Origin: Scleroderma bovista
Lineage: Eukaryota; Basidiomycota; Agaricomycetes; Boletales; Sclerodermataceae
DNA length: 48,778 nt
NCBI GenBank assembly: GCA_037178675.1
Contig: JAYMGJ010000449.1
Span: 1-48,778 of the forward strand
Direction: 5' to 3'
Shown here: piece by piece, positions 23,885 to 33,988 of the stretch
Layout: the number at the start of each line of letters is the position of its first letter
Numbering within the stretch: position 1 is the stretch's first letter
Made by a program: the position numbers and the translations under genes
Notes under the pieces: generated by a model
The model's database searches: none
What the model saw: the letters and a program-made list of their open reading frames with translations, nothing else
Told to the model about the DNA's origin: nothing

Positions 23885-25347
23885 AAGTGTTTGGACAGCA
23901 TAAAGAGCTGGCTCTTGCACTTCCTCTGGTCCCACTTCCTCCAGTTCCACTTCCTCCAATCCTGGACATCGCTCCAGACTTAACATTAGTTAAGTCCACC
24001 TCCAACCCTTACTTGTCCTCTTCTGACCTAGTTCCCTTTACCTACTTGTCCCTGCATCTGCTCCGTTGTCCCTGTAATCCTAGTTCCCCATGTCTGCTCC
24101 CGCTCCAGTTTATTTTCCTGTACCTGTTTTATTTTCTTGTCCATTTCTGTGTCACGACCATGACACCCGATCACCCTGTACCCTATTGTCTGATCACGTC
24201 CACACGTTCGCCGCCCGTTTTATTGTATGTACTCTCTTTCTGTTTCCCTCTATCTGTCCTGTATCACCACCGATCAGTGAGCACATTGTCTGATCTGTCT
24301 CTCTGTACTATTACCTAATATGTTTCCTTTCTCGTTTCCGGTTACTATACGTTCCCGTCCCGTTGCATTATTAATATGATACCTATCGGTAATCCGGTTA
24401 TCGCACTTACCGTACTTACTCAGCGCGCAGCGTGACTGCACTAGTCGTTCATCAGTAATCCCGACTTCCCGTACATCGCCTCATCTGTCCCACTCAGTAT
24501 AAATACCTAGATACTCAGTCTGTTGTAGTTTCAGTTCGAATATCGAATAAGATACTTCTCGTCTGTTCTCCCTTCATACTCTCCGTCTCTGCCCTTGTGC
24601 AAGTACTCGGTCGTAAACCGTTTACCCTCGAACTCTCCGTATAACCCTCGGTCGGCCTTCTTACTACTCGGGAAGCGCGACTACGCTACATAGCATCTCG
24701 GTCTTACCGCTAGACCAACCCCTGACTCTCAGACCCCTCGTAGAGATCAGATCGGTGAAGAACCGGTCTTGACATTCTGCTCCATCCCTTGTCCCAACTA
24801 AGGTGTTTACTTGTCACCATATATACTCACCCTAGTTCTCATTACTATATAAACTACCATACTCCAGCCTAGTAGATCCTTAGATCAAATCTCGATTAAG
24901 ATACTCCCCACTCTGTACTACCCACTATGCTCTCCTAATCCATCTGTTCACCTGAACTCCTGAACTCCGGCCAACTCCGGCCTCTGTCCTATCTCGTCCC
25001 CTTGGTCCTATGTCCGATCCTAGCAAGTCTCCTACTTGCACGAGGGCAAAAGCCACCTCTGTCCCAGACTTGATGCTAGACCTCTCAGGACTTATCCCAC
25101 CTCTGGGATGTCCTTCGCTCCAGACAAGCTGCACTCAACTCTGGACCACTTTCCTGTGGTCTGGACTTACTCCACAAAAACCTGGACTTACTCCCTGTGC
25201 TTCTCTAGTGCCTGGACTTTGTTCATTTAATTCGGACTTGACCCTCCGCACTAACTAGCACCTACTAGTGTCTGGACTTACCTCCTCATTAGTCCCCTGC
25301 ACCTCTGGACCTCCTAGTAAGATCGTCAAGGAGAACTGATCCTGACA
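23885..25347 (+). mobile_element. LTR-B1, Ty3-type LTR interrupted by a solo LTR
   Basis: 23967-24149 plus 24775-25347 match LTR-B2 (39780-39705 then 32045-31411, reverse complement), including TTAACATTAGTTAAG, TTGTCCCAACTAAGG and a CTGACA end at 25347. Its end (GAGAACTGATCCTGACA) resembles that of the gypsy LTR, suggesting a related family. The true left end is unclear (somewhere 23885-23967), because LTR-B2 is cut there by a Copia insertion. Confidence 0.6.
24150..24774 (+). mobile_element. Solo LTR of the Ty3/gypsy family, nested in LTR-B1
   Basis: 625 bp, TGTCACGACC to CGGTCTTGACA, the reverse complement of the gypsy LTRs at 32046-32669 and 39081-39704. Flanked by the 5-bp duplication TTCTG (24145-24149 and 24775-24779). 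A TATAAATA box lies at 24498-24505. A solo LTR is left by recombination between the two LTRs of a full element. Confidence 0.92.
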
Positions 25348-26801
25348 GTGATCCACAGTCAACCCAAACTTACTGAGGGGTGCATTAGGATAGCAGCTGT
25401 CCCATCATTTCCTGCACTGTGGCGATTTCCAGAAGGCTGTGGGTTCAAACAGTGGACCAGAGATGATTTGAAGGTGCTGATGAAGGTAAGTAGGTCGTGC
25501 ATGTCATATAAATATGTCACTTATAATTTTGTGAATGGGAAGGTATACTTGCCAGCCATAGCTGGCCATGTCCCCCCAGGCATGGTGCATGCACTGAGCG
25601 CACTCCTAGACTTCTGTTACTTGGTCTGGCATTCTGTTCTTAACAAAGCAACTTTGGATGCAATTGACACAGCCATAGATCGCTTCCATCAAGAGCGCGC
25701 AATTTTTGTAACGTCCAGTGTTTGTCTACATCTATCCCTCCCACGTCAACATGCCATGGTTCACTAGTATCATGAACTTATTGAGTTATTTGGTGCGCCA
25801 AACAGATTGTGCTTGTCAATTACAGAGTCAAAGCACATCAGGGCTGTCAAGGAACCATGGTGATGCTCCAACAGGTTCAACGCACTTGGGCAGATGCTCA
25901 TCACCAATCAATGCCTCGACAAGCTAGCTGCCACATGGAGATGGTTCACAGAGCATGGCATGTTGGACAGCCCACTGCTTCCAGCTGGAATGGAAGCTGT
26001 AAGGGTGGGTGTAGAAGATGATGAAGGGGGTGTGGTGGATGATGACCCAGCAACATATATGGTCAAACTGACATCTAACCCAGGTGTGTCCATCATATCT
26101 ATTGATTGTCTATGCTATTGATGTCCTATGTGTGCAGTGTATGGTGTGTCTGGTATGGTCTCGCATGTAGCAGACTGTCTTGGTCTCCAGGGACTGCAAG
26201 AAGCAATCCGCCGTTTCCTTTATGACCAGGTCAACCCCGATGCAGAGATACCAGGGAATCACGTAGATCTTCATGTCTGCCCTCCCTTTGATGGAAGAGT
26301 ATGGGTGTTTCACTCTGCTGCAGTGACATTCTGTGCACCAAGCGATCAGTCAGGTGTAGGGGGTATGCGCCATGAAATAATATGTGCAATGCCATCTTGG
26401 CAAGGGGGCTCCCCACATTACAACTGTGTTTATGTGGCTAAGGGAGGTGTAGATACAGAGGGGTTTTGTAGTCTAATGGTGGGATGGGTGCATCTATTCT
26501 TTTCTTGTTTACATGCAGGACACCACTACTTGTGCGCATTAGTTGACTGGTTTATCCCAGTCGCTGATGAGGTGGACAAGGTGACAGGCATGTGGATCGT
26601 GGCACTGGAAGTGGATAACAATGGACACCGTGCCCAATGTGTCATTCTCTAGATTCAGTGGTGTGCAGGGCACACCTCATTGGAGTGTATGGCAGAGAAT
26701 TTATTCCTGTCAACCTCCACTTCTCTGATTCTTTGGATGCTTTTAAGGCTTACTATGTCAATAAGTACATTGATCACCATGCAAATAAGCTTGTATTTTA
26801 G
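25348..26801 (+). pseudogene. Plavaka-type transposase, C-terminal half, decayed
   Basis: Ordered landmarks typical of Plavaka proteins: FPEGCGFKQWTRDDLKVLMK, a 57-nt intron at 25486-25542, VYLPAIAGHVPPGM, ALLDFCYLVWH, LPRQHAMVH, LIELFGAPN, ITESKHIRAVKEPW, LGQMLITNQCLDKLAA, then RRFLYDQVNPDAEIPG, VFHSAAVTFCAPSD, SGVGGMRHE, CALVDWFIPVADE, TGMWIVALE, and a tail HLIGVYGREFIPV through KAYYVNKYIDHHAN, ending at TAG 26799-26801. It has lost its N-terminal half (LTR-B1 abuts on the left) and has a TAG just after LPRQHAMVH, a TGA at 25861-25863 where the family has Arg (PWRR), a stop after QCVIL, and smaller shifts. Plavaka elements are DNA transposons abundant in Agaricomycetes. Confidence 0.85.
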
Positions 26802-26869
26802 TTGCAACTTGAGTCAGAGTGCTGGTGTACACTTGCAGTGCATTGTTTGAACAACCCACACATCTCAGT

Positions 26870-27110
26870 GAAGTGGGTGGTCTGATTGGACTGATAGGGT
26901 CTGGACATGACCTGAAATACTTCTGTAAATCTGACCAGACTGACAGGGTCTGGACATGACCTGAAATGCTCCTGTAAATGTGTCTGTCACTATGTCTGAT
27001 GCATGGGTATGAATTCTGTCTGATGGACCTGGCTCCAGAGTGTGCCCTGACCCCAGGCATCACCCAGGCATCACCAGACACCCAGGTCATTCAGACAGGT
27101 TTCAGATCAT
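26870..27110. repeat. CAGAC/GTCTG subterminal array, right end
   Basis: Repeats such as CTGACAGGGTCTGGACATGACC (twice, about 60 bp apart) and CAGACACCCAGG, ending at the 25-bp inverted repeat 27111-27135. Confidence 0.65.
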
Positions 27111-27135
27111 TCAGACATACCACATTTTGCTGATG

Positions 27136-29989
27136 TCATCAGTCAGAATTAGACTTCGGAGCATGTTCAGGTGATGTTCTTTGCAATTTCCATTGTGCGC
27201 ATGTTGAAGGAGTTCCTCCCATTCTGGATTTGTAACCCTTACTTGGGTTTTCAGCCTTACTACAGTATCAAATTGTTCATAAATCTTGCATCTGAGAATC
27301 TCCATTTTGTTGTCCTTCTCAGGTTTGCAAGGCCAATAAAGGGGTGCGGATGCTTTTGTAGCAACAGGGGGAAATTGGTGAAAGTTGCTGACCAGAATGA
27401 CGTTCAACCCTCCAAAAGGTTCATCTGTGACTATTCCACGGCCTGCTTTTGTGCATGCAATGATATTCAACAATTTGGCAAAGAATTCACGGGATACCAT
27501 GCACTGCAAGCATTTCTCAATGTTTTATGACAAAACATTATAAAAAGATAGAAGAAAGAGATACTCTTTTATTTACAATTTTGTTTAACAAAAAACACAA
27601 ATATCATACAGCATCATTTTGTCATTTTCTTTTCCAAAACATCATTTGAGATCATTTTTTATCTTAGAACTATAAAAAATTTAACCTTTTTCTTCTGCCT
27701 GCTGCTTGAAAAACAAATAAAGAAAAGAAAATGTAACTTTTCTCATAGCAAGAATTTCAGCATGTTTCATTAGAAATAAGATACCATATTATTTCTAAAA
27801 ACATGTTGAAAGAAAACAATAGATTTTTCTTCAAGAAACATGATTGTTCCTGAATACTGATTGGCTGGCTAGAGTGTTATGACCAAAAATATATAGCATA
27901 TTTCCTAAACATTTATTTTTGTGGAATAGAGTATCTTTTGATTCAATTTTTCACTGCAGAAAATTGGACATGCTTGCTGTGGGAAATTTTACATTGTTAT
28001 TTCTTTAATTGTTTTGCAAGGGACAGGCAGAAGAAAAAGGTTAAATATTTTATACTCTCAACATAAGAAATGATCTCAAATCATGTCTTGACACAAAAAT
28101 GACAAAAATAATGCTATATGATATTTGGCTTTTTTGTTAAACAAAATTGTAAATAAAAGAGTATCTCTTTCTTCTATTTTTTTACAATGTTTTGTCATGA
28201 AACATTGGGAAATGCTTGCAGTGATGGATATCTCATCTATGATAAGGTAGTGCTTGTCACTCCAGTAATCCTCAAGTGTTTTCATAGTGGCCATGGATTG
28301 TTTGCCTCCATTAATTGGTATCATCCTGATGATGTGTAATGTTTTGCCCCCGATGATGGATGCAGCAATTCCTGTGTAGGCAGATGGCAGACTTGACAAG
28401 CATGTTTCCAACACCACGGCTCACAAAGTTGTTGGTGATCATTTGGATGGTTTTGGATTTCCCTACACCTCCTTCACCCGGGATGATCATGCGCAGTTGG
28501 GGTGGGTTGACACCCAATAAGGGTTTTTGCAAGTGCAAATTGACAATGTCATATGCGTGGTGCTGATCTTCCAGCAATTTGTCAGGTTTGGCTGCAGAAA
28601 GCATGCTGGAATCAGATGCAATGTTCGCAAACAGAAAGGCATCACCTGAATCAGGTGACTGATGTTGACTGACCTCTCCTCTGTCATCCTCAGCAGTGTT
28701 GAAAGCCTGTGTGCCATGGTTGGTTGTCATTTGTGCAACCATAGTTTGCATTGCAGTTTGCCATGACACAAGTTGATCTAGGTTGAGTGCTGTAGCTGTG
28801 TGCAGAGATTGGGTTTGTATCATTGTTTCATGGGGGGTGGTGGAGAACAGTCCACATGATGTTTCTATGGCAATGGCTACATGCACATGTGCAAGCTCTC
28901 AGGGGGAAACTTGCTCAGCTTTAAATGCCTTCAGGTCAGCTTCAGTAAGAGGGATTGTCATATCAGTAGGCTCATCTATGGGCTTGTCAAACATGCCAGG
29001 AAATGCGGATGAGCTTCCTCAGCATTTTGGGGCTGCCTGACTGCAATCAATGTCATCAGCACCGTCATTGCTTTTGCATGCTGATTTTGATTCATAATAG
29101 TAGTCTATCCCTCTGAGCACCCGTCTCTCTTTTGTCGTAATTGTGGATGTGAACTTTTCAAAAGCAGTAAGCCAATCAGTGTAGTTTTCTATAAGATCAG
29201 CTCGACATTGCCAAGGTTTTAACAATGTAAGCATACAGGCACAGTAAAAGTCATGTGAAGTGGTGTCGTTGCGTTGAGGGAACCATGGTCCTTGAATGTG
29301 GGGTAGAGTATTGTGTTCTTTGATGTGGTAGACACGGAAATGTGAGTCAAATTTTGGATGTTTGGCCAAATATCATGAATGCTCATGTCATGGACAGCCT
29401 CTGCAGTTGGCATGGTTTTCGTGTGGTTGGTCTGTTGATGGGGTGAAAGGCTCTTCCCATGTATCAATAACAAATGTGAGGAAGGAGCATTCTTCCATCT
29501 CTGCTCCTTGGAGGAGGTAGTCTTCTGTCTGAGATGACATGTACAATTGTCCTTTGTGATTTGATGAGAGCAGTATTGTCTCAGTTCCTCCCTGTGCAGT
29601 ATATATCAACAGTTTCTACAAAGAGGTACATTGCTGACGAACCGTATCATCTTTATTTTCTTGCTCTCCAATGGTTGTGTCATCATCAAGTCCTACAGAT
29701 CTGTGGAGCATATGAAGATTTGGATGAAATGTTGGCAATTTCATGTTAACACTCACCTTGTGTCCTCACAGGTCTCAGGTGAAGACAGTGTGTTCAGAAG
29801 CTTTTGTCGCACTTCACTAAAAAGTGAACTCATATACAAAGGCACATAGTTGTGGGATGTGAAGGTGTCTCCATAGCCCATAAGATATGAGGCTACTTGT
29901 GGTCCTGAAAGTTCCGTCTCATGGTTGATCACATTAATACATCAATAGAGTAGTACAGTAAGTGGTTCTGTTTGCATATATTGTCATAT
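27136..29989 (-). pseudogene. Helitron helicase part, N-terminal side
   Basis: Minus-strand frames read TEDYLLQGAEMEECSF and FVIDTWEEPF (about 29540-29440), then LPHIQGPWFPQRND and LLKPWQCRADL (about 29300-29200). The Walker A motif PGEGGVGKSKTIQ lies near 28470, followed by AYTGIAASIIGGKTLH and the Walker B LIIDEIS at 28230-28250. After the MITE come VSREFFAKLLNII, PFGGLNVILVSNFHQFPPVA, APLYWP and EWEELLQ, ending LRSLILT at about 27145. This is the Pif1-like helicase of a fungal Helitron RepHel protein. The next segment of the gene is at 8870-9376. Interruptions: the MITE at 27502-28223, the 17.8-kb block at 27135, and several frame breaks. Confidence 0.85.
27502..28223. mobile_element. AT-rich 722-bp MITE in the Helitron helicase
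   Basis: Ends CACTGCAAGCATTTC (27502) and its complement ending at 28223. The inverted similarity runs inward for about 210 bp on each side (for example TTTAACCTTTTTCTTCTGCC near 27680 and its complement near 28020). Flanked by ATG on both sides (27499-27501 and 28224-28226). Removing the element plus one ATG restores the helicase frame as LIIDEISMVSREFFAK across the junction. A CACTG end and 3-bp duplication fit a non-autonomous CACTA/CMC element. It encodes nothing and is much more AT-rich than its surroundings. Confidence 0.88.
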
Positions 29990-31410
29990 AAGAGGTTTGC
30001 TGTATGGTAGGGCATGACAGAAGCCATTAATGCAGAAAGATTGTGCATTTTCTTTTGTTTTTTGGTCGCATATGCTGTGATGTAGAAAGCAACATCTTTT
30101 GTATTGGCACCATTCGTGTTAATTTTCAGGTTGTTGTTGCATCACATTGTGGTAAGCAATAGCAGACAGTAACCATTGATATACATAACCATATGTTCTC
30201 TTTGGGCCCCAGTTGCCTCTATTGTCAACATAGTCCTTGTCACTCAATGGCCACAGTGCCTTTCTCTTGCACATAAAATGGCCATTTATTCAGCAGAGAC
30301 AAGTGCCAACTGTGCAGGTATGGACCTGCTGTGATCAGACAAGTTGATGTTCCAATTGATGTGTCTTCTCTGCCCAGTCAGCCTGTCGAGGATTGGGTGG
30401 TCAGGAATACACAAGTTCACTATTTCAGGGCATGGATTTGATATCTTGCTCACCAAAATTATCTAAGTGAGCGTGTACATTGGCTTTGATGTACATTTGT
30501 ATTTGTTTGTGAAAACTTTCATCTTGCAACTTTTCGTACATTTCCTCAACATTTGGAGTGTTTGCGAGCCACAAAAGCATGTGGACATGCAAAGATCCTC
30601 TTCCCTGTGCCTCAACAACTCTGAAATATCCCGTGAGATGACCCAACACTCCAACTTTACTATTGGTTTGTGGTCCCTGTTTCTTTATTCCAAAGAGTGT
30701 TTCCAAAGTCATATTAATGATGAAATTGAAATATTCTGATGCTGCATATGGATTTGACACAATATTCTCTGCATGACAGCTGCTGTCAGGGCCAAGATGG
30801 GAATCAAAGTTATCCAAATCTATGCTCTCTCCAACAAAGATCTGAGCAATGGGGTTGTGAACGTCTGCAGGATTTATTGTGAGCCACAGCGATGGACCTC
30901 CTAGCAAAAGACATGTCCCCCAAATCATTCCATGATATCGCGTGCGTGCTGTATCAACCGTTTGCAGCTGTGACATGCTTCCACAGAGCATGCACTTGAG
31001 CATTGCTGATGGGTTCCTTTCTTCTTTCCTCTGCCTCTGCTTGTCTGAGGTCTGTGACTGTAATAGAAGCCATAGCCATATTTTCACATTCAAACTCCTT
31101 CCTTCGCATCTGAAGTTGTGCAGAGTACATTGCTTTGCATTTTTAAATGAGTGCGAATAACACAAAAGAGAATGAATGATGTGTCGCAAACCAGTGGTCG
31201 TAATACTGCAAAGCCCACTGAGCATATTTGCATAAACTAAGCTTTACTTTTCATTCAGATTCAATCCCTCCTACTCCATATGGGAACAGCACAGGAAATG
31301 CTGCTGCAAGTGGATTGCATGGTGCTATTTGTCTGAAATCATTTATTGCTGTCCTGCTGTGATGAACGACATATCCACCCTCTTGTGAAATATCGTGAAG
31401 ATTGGCCAGT
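29990..31410 (-). pseudogene. Helitron Rep (HUH nuclease) part
   Basis: From 31410 the minus strand reads HHSRTAINDFRQIA and FPVLFPYGVGG, then from the 266-aa frame at 31225-30425: GGPSLWLTINPADVHNPIAQ, VVEAQGRGSLHVHMLLWL (the HUH motif His-Val-His). After frame breaks it reads DVAFYITAYATKKQKK at about 30110-30060, the two-tyrosine catalytic motif. This is the Helitron_like_N/Rep region that nicks DNA for rolling-circle transposition. The coding sequence is cut at 31410 by LTR-B2, so the protein's start is missing from view. Stops between 30425 and 30130 make it inactive. Confidence 0.85.
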
Positions 31411-32045
31411 TGTCAAGACCAGTTCTTCTCAATGATCTTACTAGGAGGTCCAGGGGTGCAGGGAACTAATGAGGAGGTAAGTCCAGACACTAGTAGGTGC
31501 TAGTTAGTGCAGAGAGTCAAGTCCAGGTCAAACAAATGAAGTCCGGGCACTAGAGAAGCACAGAGAGTAAGTCCGGGTTTTTGCGGATAAGTCCGGACTG
31601 TGGGAAAGTGGTCCAGAGTGGAGCGCAGCTTGTCCAGAGTGAAGGACATCCCAGAGGTGGGATAAGTCCTGAGAGGTCTAGTGTCGAGTCTGGGACAGAG
31701 GTGGCTTTTGCCCTCGTGTGGGTAGGAGACTTGCTAGGATCGGACATAGGACCAAGGGGATGAGATAGGACAGAGGCTGGAGTTGGCCAGAGTTCAGGAG
31801 TTCAGGTGAACAGATGGATTAGGAGAGCGTAGTGGGTAGTACAGAGTGGGGAGTATCTTAGTCAAGATTTGATCTAAGGAAACTACTAGGCTGGAGTATA
31901 GTAGTTCATATAGTAACAAGAACTAGGGTGACAAATAAACACCTTAGTTGGGACAAGGGATGGAGCAGAAACAGACAGGAAAATAAACCAGAGTGGGAGC
32001 AGACACGGGGAACTAGGATTACAGGGACGACGGAGCGGATGCAGG
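31411..32045 (-). mobile_element. LTR-B2, first part (continues at 39705-39780)
   Basis: Reverse complement of LTR-B1, starting TGTCAAGACCAGTTC at 31411. It interrupts the Helitron on the left. The gypsy element sits inside it, with the GCAGG duplication at 32041-32045 and 39705-39709, and a Copia LTR begins at its far side (39781). Confidence 0.75.
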
Positions 32046-32669
32046 TGTCAAGACCGGTTCTTCACCGATCTGATCTCTACGGGGGGTCTGGGGGTCAGAG
32101 GTTGGCCTAGCGGTAAGACCGAGATACTACGTAGCGTAGTCGCGCTTCCCGAGTAATAGGAAGGCCGACCGAGGGTCTAACGGAGAGCCCGAGGGTAAAC
32201 GGTCTACGACCGAGTGCTTGCACGAGACAGAGATGGAGAGTGCGAAGGGAGAACAGAGGAGAAGTATCTTATTCGATATTCGAACTGAACTACAACAGAC
32301 CGAGTATCTAGGTATTTATACTGAGTGGAACGGATGAGGCGATGTATGGGAAGTCGGGATTACCGACGAATGACGAGCGCAGTCGCGCTGCGCACTGAGT
32401 AAGTACGGTAAGTGCGATAACCGGATTACCGATGAGTATCATATTAGTAATGCAACGGGACGGGAACGTATAGTAACCGGAAACAAGAAAGGAAACATAT
32501 TAGGTAATCGTACAGGGAGACAGAACAGACAACACGCTCACCGATCGGTGGCAATACAGGACAGATAGAGAGAAACGGAAAAGGGAGTACATACAATAAA
32601 ACGGGCGGCGAACGCGTGGACGCGATCAGACAATAGGGTACAGGGTGATCGGATGTCACGGTCGTGACA
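32046..32669 (-). repeat. 3' LTR of gypsy element
   Basis: 624 bp, paired with 39081-39704. Minus-strand start TGTCACGACCGTGACA is itself an imperfect palindrome. Confidence 0.95.
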
Positions 32670-32683
32670 GTATCCCCCTCTTA
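32670..32683 (-). other. Polypurine tract of gypsy element
   Basis: Minus-strand AAGAGGGGGATAC lies directly before the 3' LTR, the expected place and composition for the plus-strand primer. Confidence 0.75.
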
Positions 32684-32834
32684 GGGCCGAGCCCATGAGG
32701 CTGCAATGCGTATTCCACACCGAGTGTGTGCGGCCATTGTCTGGGTTTGAAAATCGGTTAGGGCGTATATAAGACTGGCCTTCGGTGACGGTAGCCCAAC
32801 AAATCCTCTTCTTTCATATCTTACTTGATTAACC

Positions 32835-33896
32835 ATGTCCACTGGCAACAACAACACCGATTGGACACACGTCGCTTCGCCCGAGTTGGAAGGGAAACCG
32901 ACCGACTTGATACAAGTCCAGATCGCGAAGTTCGACGAGCAATCGCGGAGACGTCGGGAGCGATTGATGAAACAGGCGGCCGAGCAAGAGGCGAAGAGGT
33001 TGGCAGAAGAGGCTGTGAAGAAGAAGGCTGAGGAGGAGGCGAGGAGAGTCGCCGAGGAGAAGCGGAAGGCCGAGGAGCAGGCGAAGAAGGTCGCCGAGGC
33101 GAAAGCGTGGGCCGACTTCGAGGCAAGGCGCAAGGCTGAGGCGGAGGTGAGGGTGAAGGAGAAGGCCGCGTCGCTGGCGGCTGGGGAGGAGATGTGGGCA
33201 CGATTGGGGGGAAAGCCCAAGGTGCGTGGTCGATTAATAATTTTATTTGATTTCACTGACTTATTATTTGGTTAGCCTCGCCAAGTCACTGCTCGTTCCA
33301 ACACGGGCATTATGGGGTTCAAGCCCCCTTGTGACCGATGCAGGCGGAGCAGCGACAGCGGTGGGTGCGAGCTGGCCAACGGAGCGCGCACACCAACGTG
33401 CGGTCGGTGTCAACGATCTAAGGTAAAGTGTACCTTCAACGTGTCATCGTCGGCGTTGGAACGGTCGGCGAGCGGAGAGAAGAGAAAACAGAGCGAGAAG
33501 GCGGTGGAGGTGGAAACATCGCCGAGAGGAGGCGAGAAGAGGAAGCAGACGAAGAAAACAATCGCCGAGGCCGCGAGTACGGAGGAGATCAAGGCGGCAA
33601 TGGGAGGATTCTCGGTGGCTGGGCCATCGAGTCGACCAGACCCAGTCGCGCTGGTCCTAGACCGCTGACTCAGGGAAATCGTTGCGGCGATTGACCGCAA
33701 CACCAGAGAGCTGGCGAAGCTCGGTCGAAAGGTGGAAGGGGTCGCATGGGAGACGAAGAGGGTGGCCGACGCTAAGGACCCGAAGGGCAAGGGCAAGGCG
33801 ATGCCCGAGGAGAGCGAGGAGCAGCAAGAGTCAGACGAGACGGACGGGGAAGGCGAAGAGTCGGGGGACGAAGACGGAGAAGGCGAGTCCGAGTAA
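32835..33896 (+). pseudogene. Antisense Zn-cluster/coiled-coil gene inside the gypsy element
   Basis: Spliced plus-strand gene, opposite to gag-pol. Exon 1 is 32835-33221, the intron 33222-33275 (54 nt, GTGCGT..TTAG, in frame), exon 2 33276-33896; 335 codons. It starts MSTGNNNTDWTHV. Residues about 40-120 are a long Ala/Glu/Lys/Arg helix, very likely a coiled coil. A cysteine cluster CDRCRRSSDSGGCELAN..CGRCQRSKVKC follows, then an Arg/Lys stretch and an acidic tail ending at TAA 33894-33896. One TGA at 33666-33668 interrupts it after LVLDR; the frame stays open for 76 codons beyond, so it is probably a recent CGA-to-TGA change. Similar cysteine-cluster proteins are common in Agaricomycetes. 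DNA or RNA binding is likely but unproved. Confidence 0.75.
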
Positions 33897-33988
33897 TTGG
33901 ACTGTACTTATAATTGTAATTAGTTTTCTTTTTCTTTTTACTTTGTTTTCTACACTGCCAATAGACTTTGTTCGGTGACTTAGACAAC

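Larger units (their letters stand above)
9377..27135. mobile_element. 17.8-kb inverted-repeat-bounded composite block (Plavaka-type element with nested insertions)
   Basis: The left end 9377-9401 and right end 27111-27135 are inverted copies of a 25-bp sequence starting CATCAGCAAAATGTGGT, differing at one base. Both open into CAGAC-rich subterminal repeats. The flanks CATCATT (9369-9375) and CATCAGT (27137-27143) form an imperfect 7-base direct repeat. On either side lie the two halves of one Helitron helicase gene. The C-terminal part of a Plavaka transposase sits 310 bp inside the right end, so the block is best read as a Plavaka (CMC superfamily) element swollen by later insertions. Ownership of the ends by Plavaka is inference. 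Confidence 0.6.

Noticed and set aside
32681..33256. 191-codon minus-strand frame opposite the antisense gene
   Set aside because: It is a shadow of the plus-strand coiled-coil exon; the plus strand has the intron, cysteine cluster and natural end.
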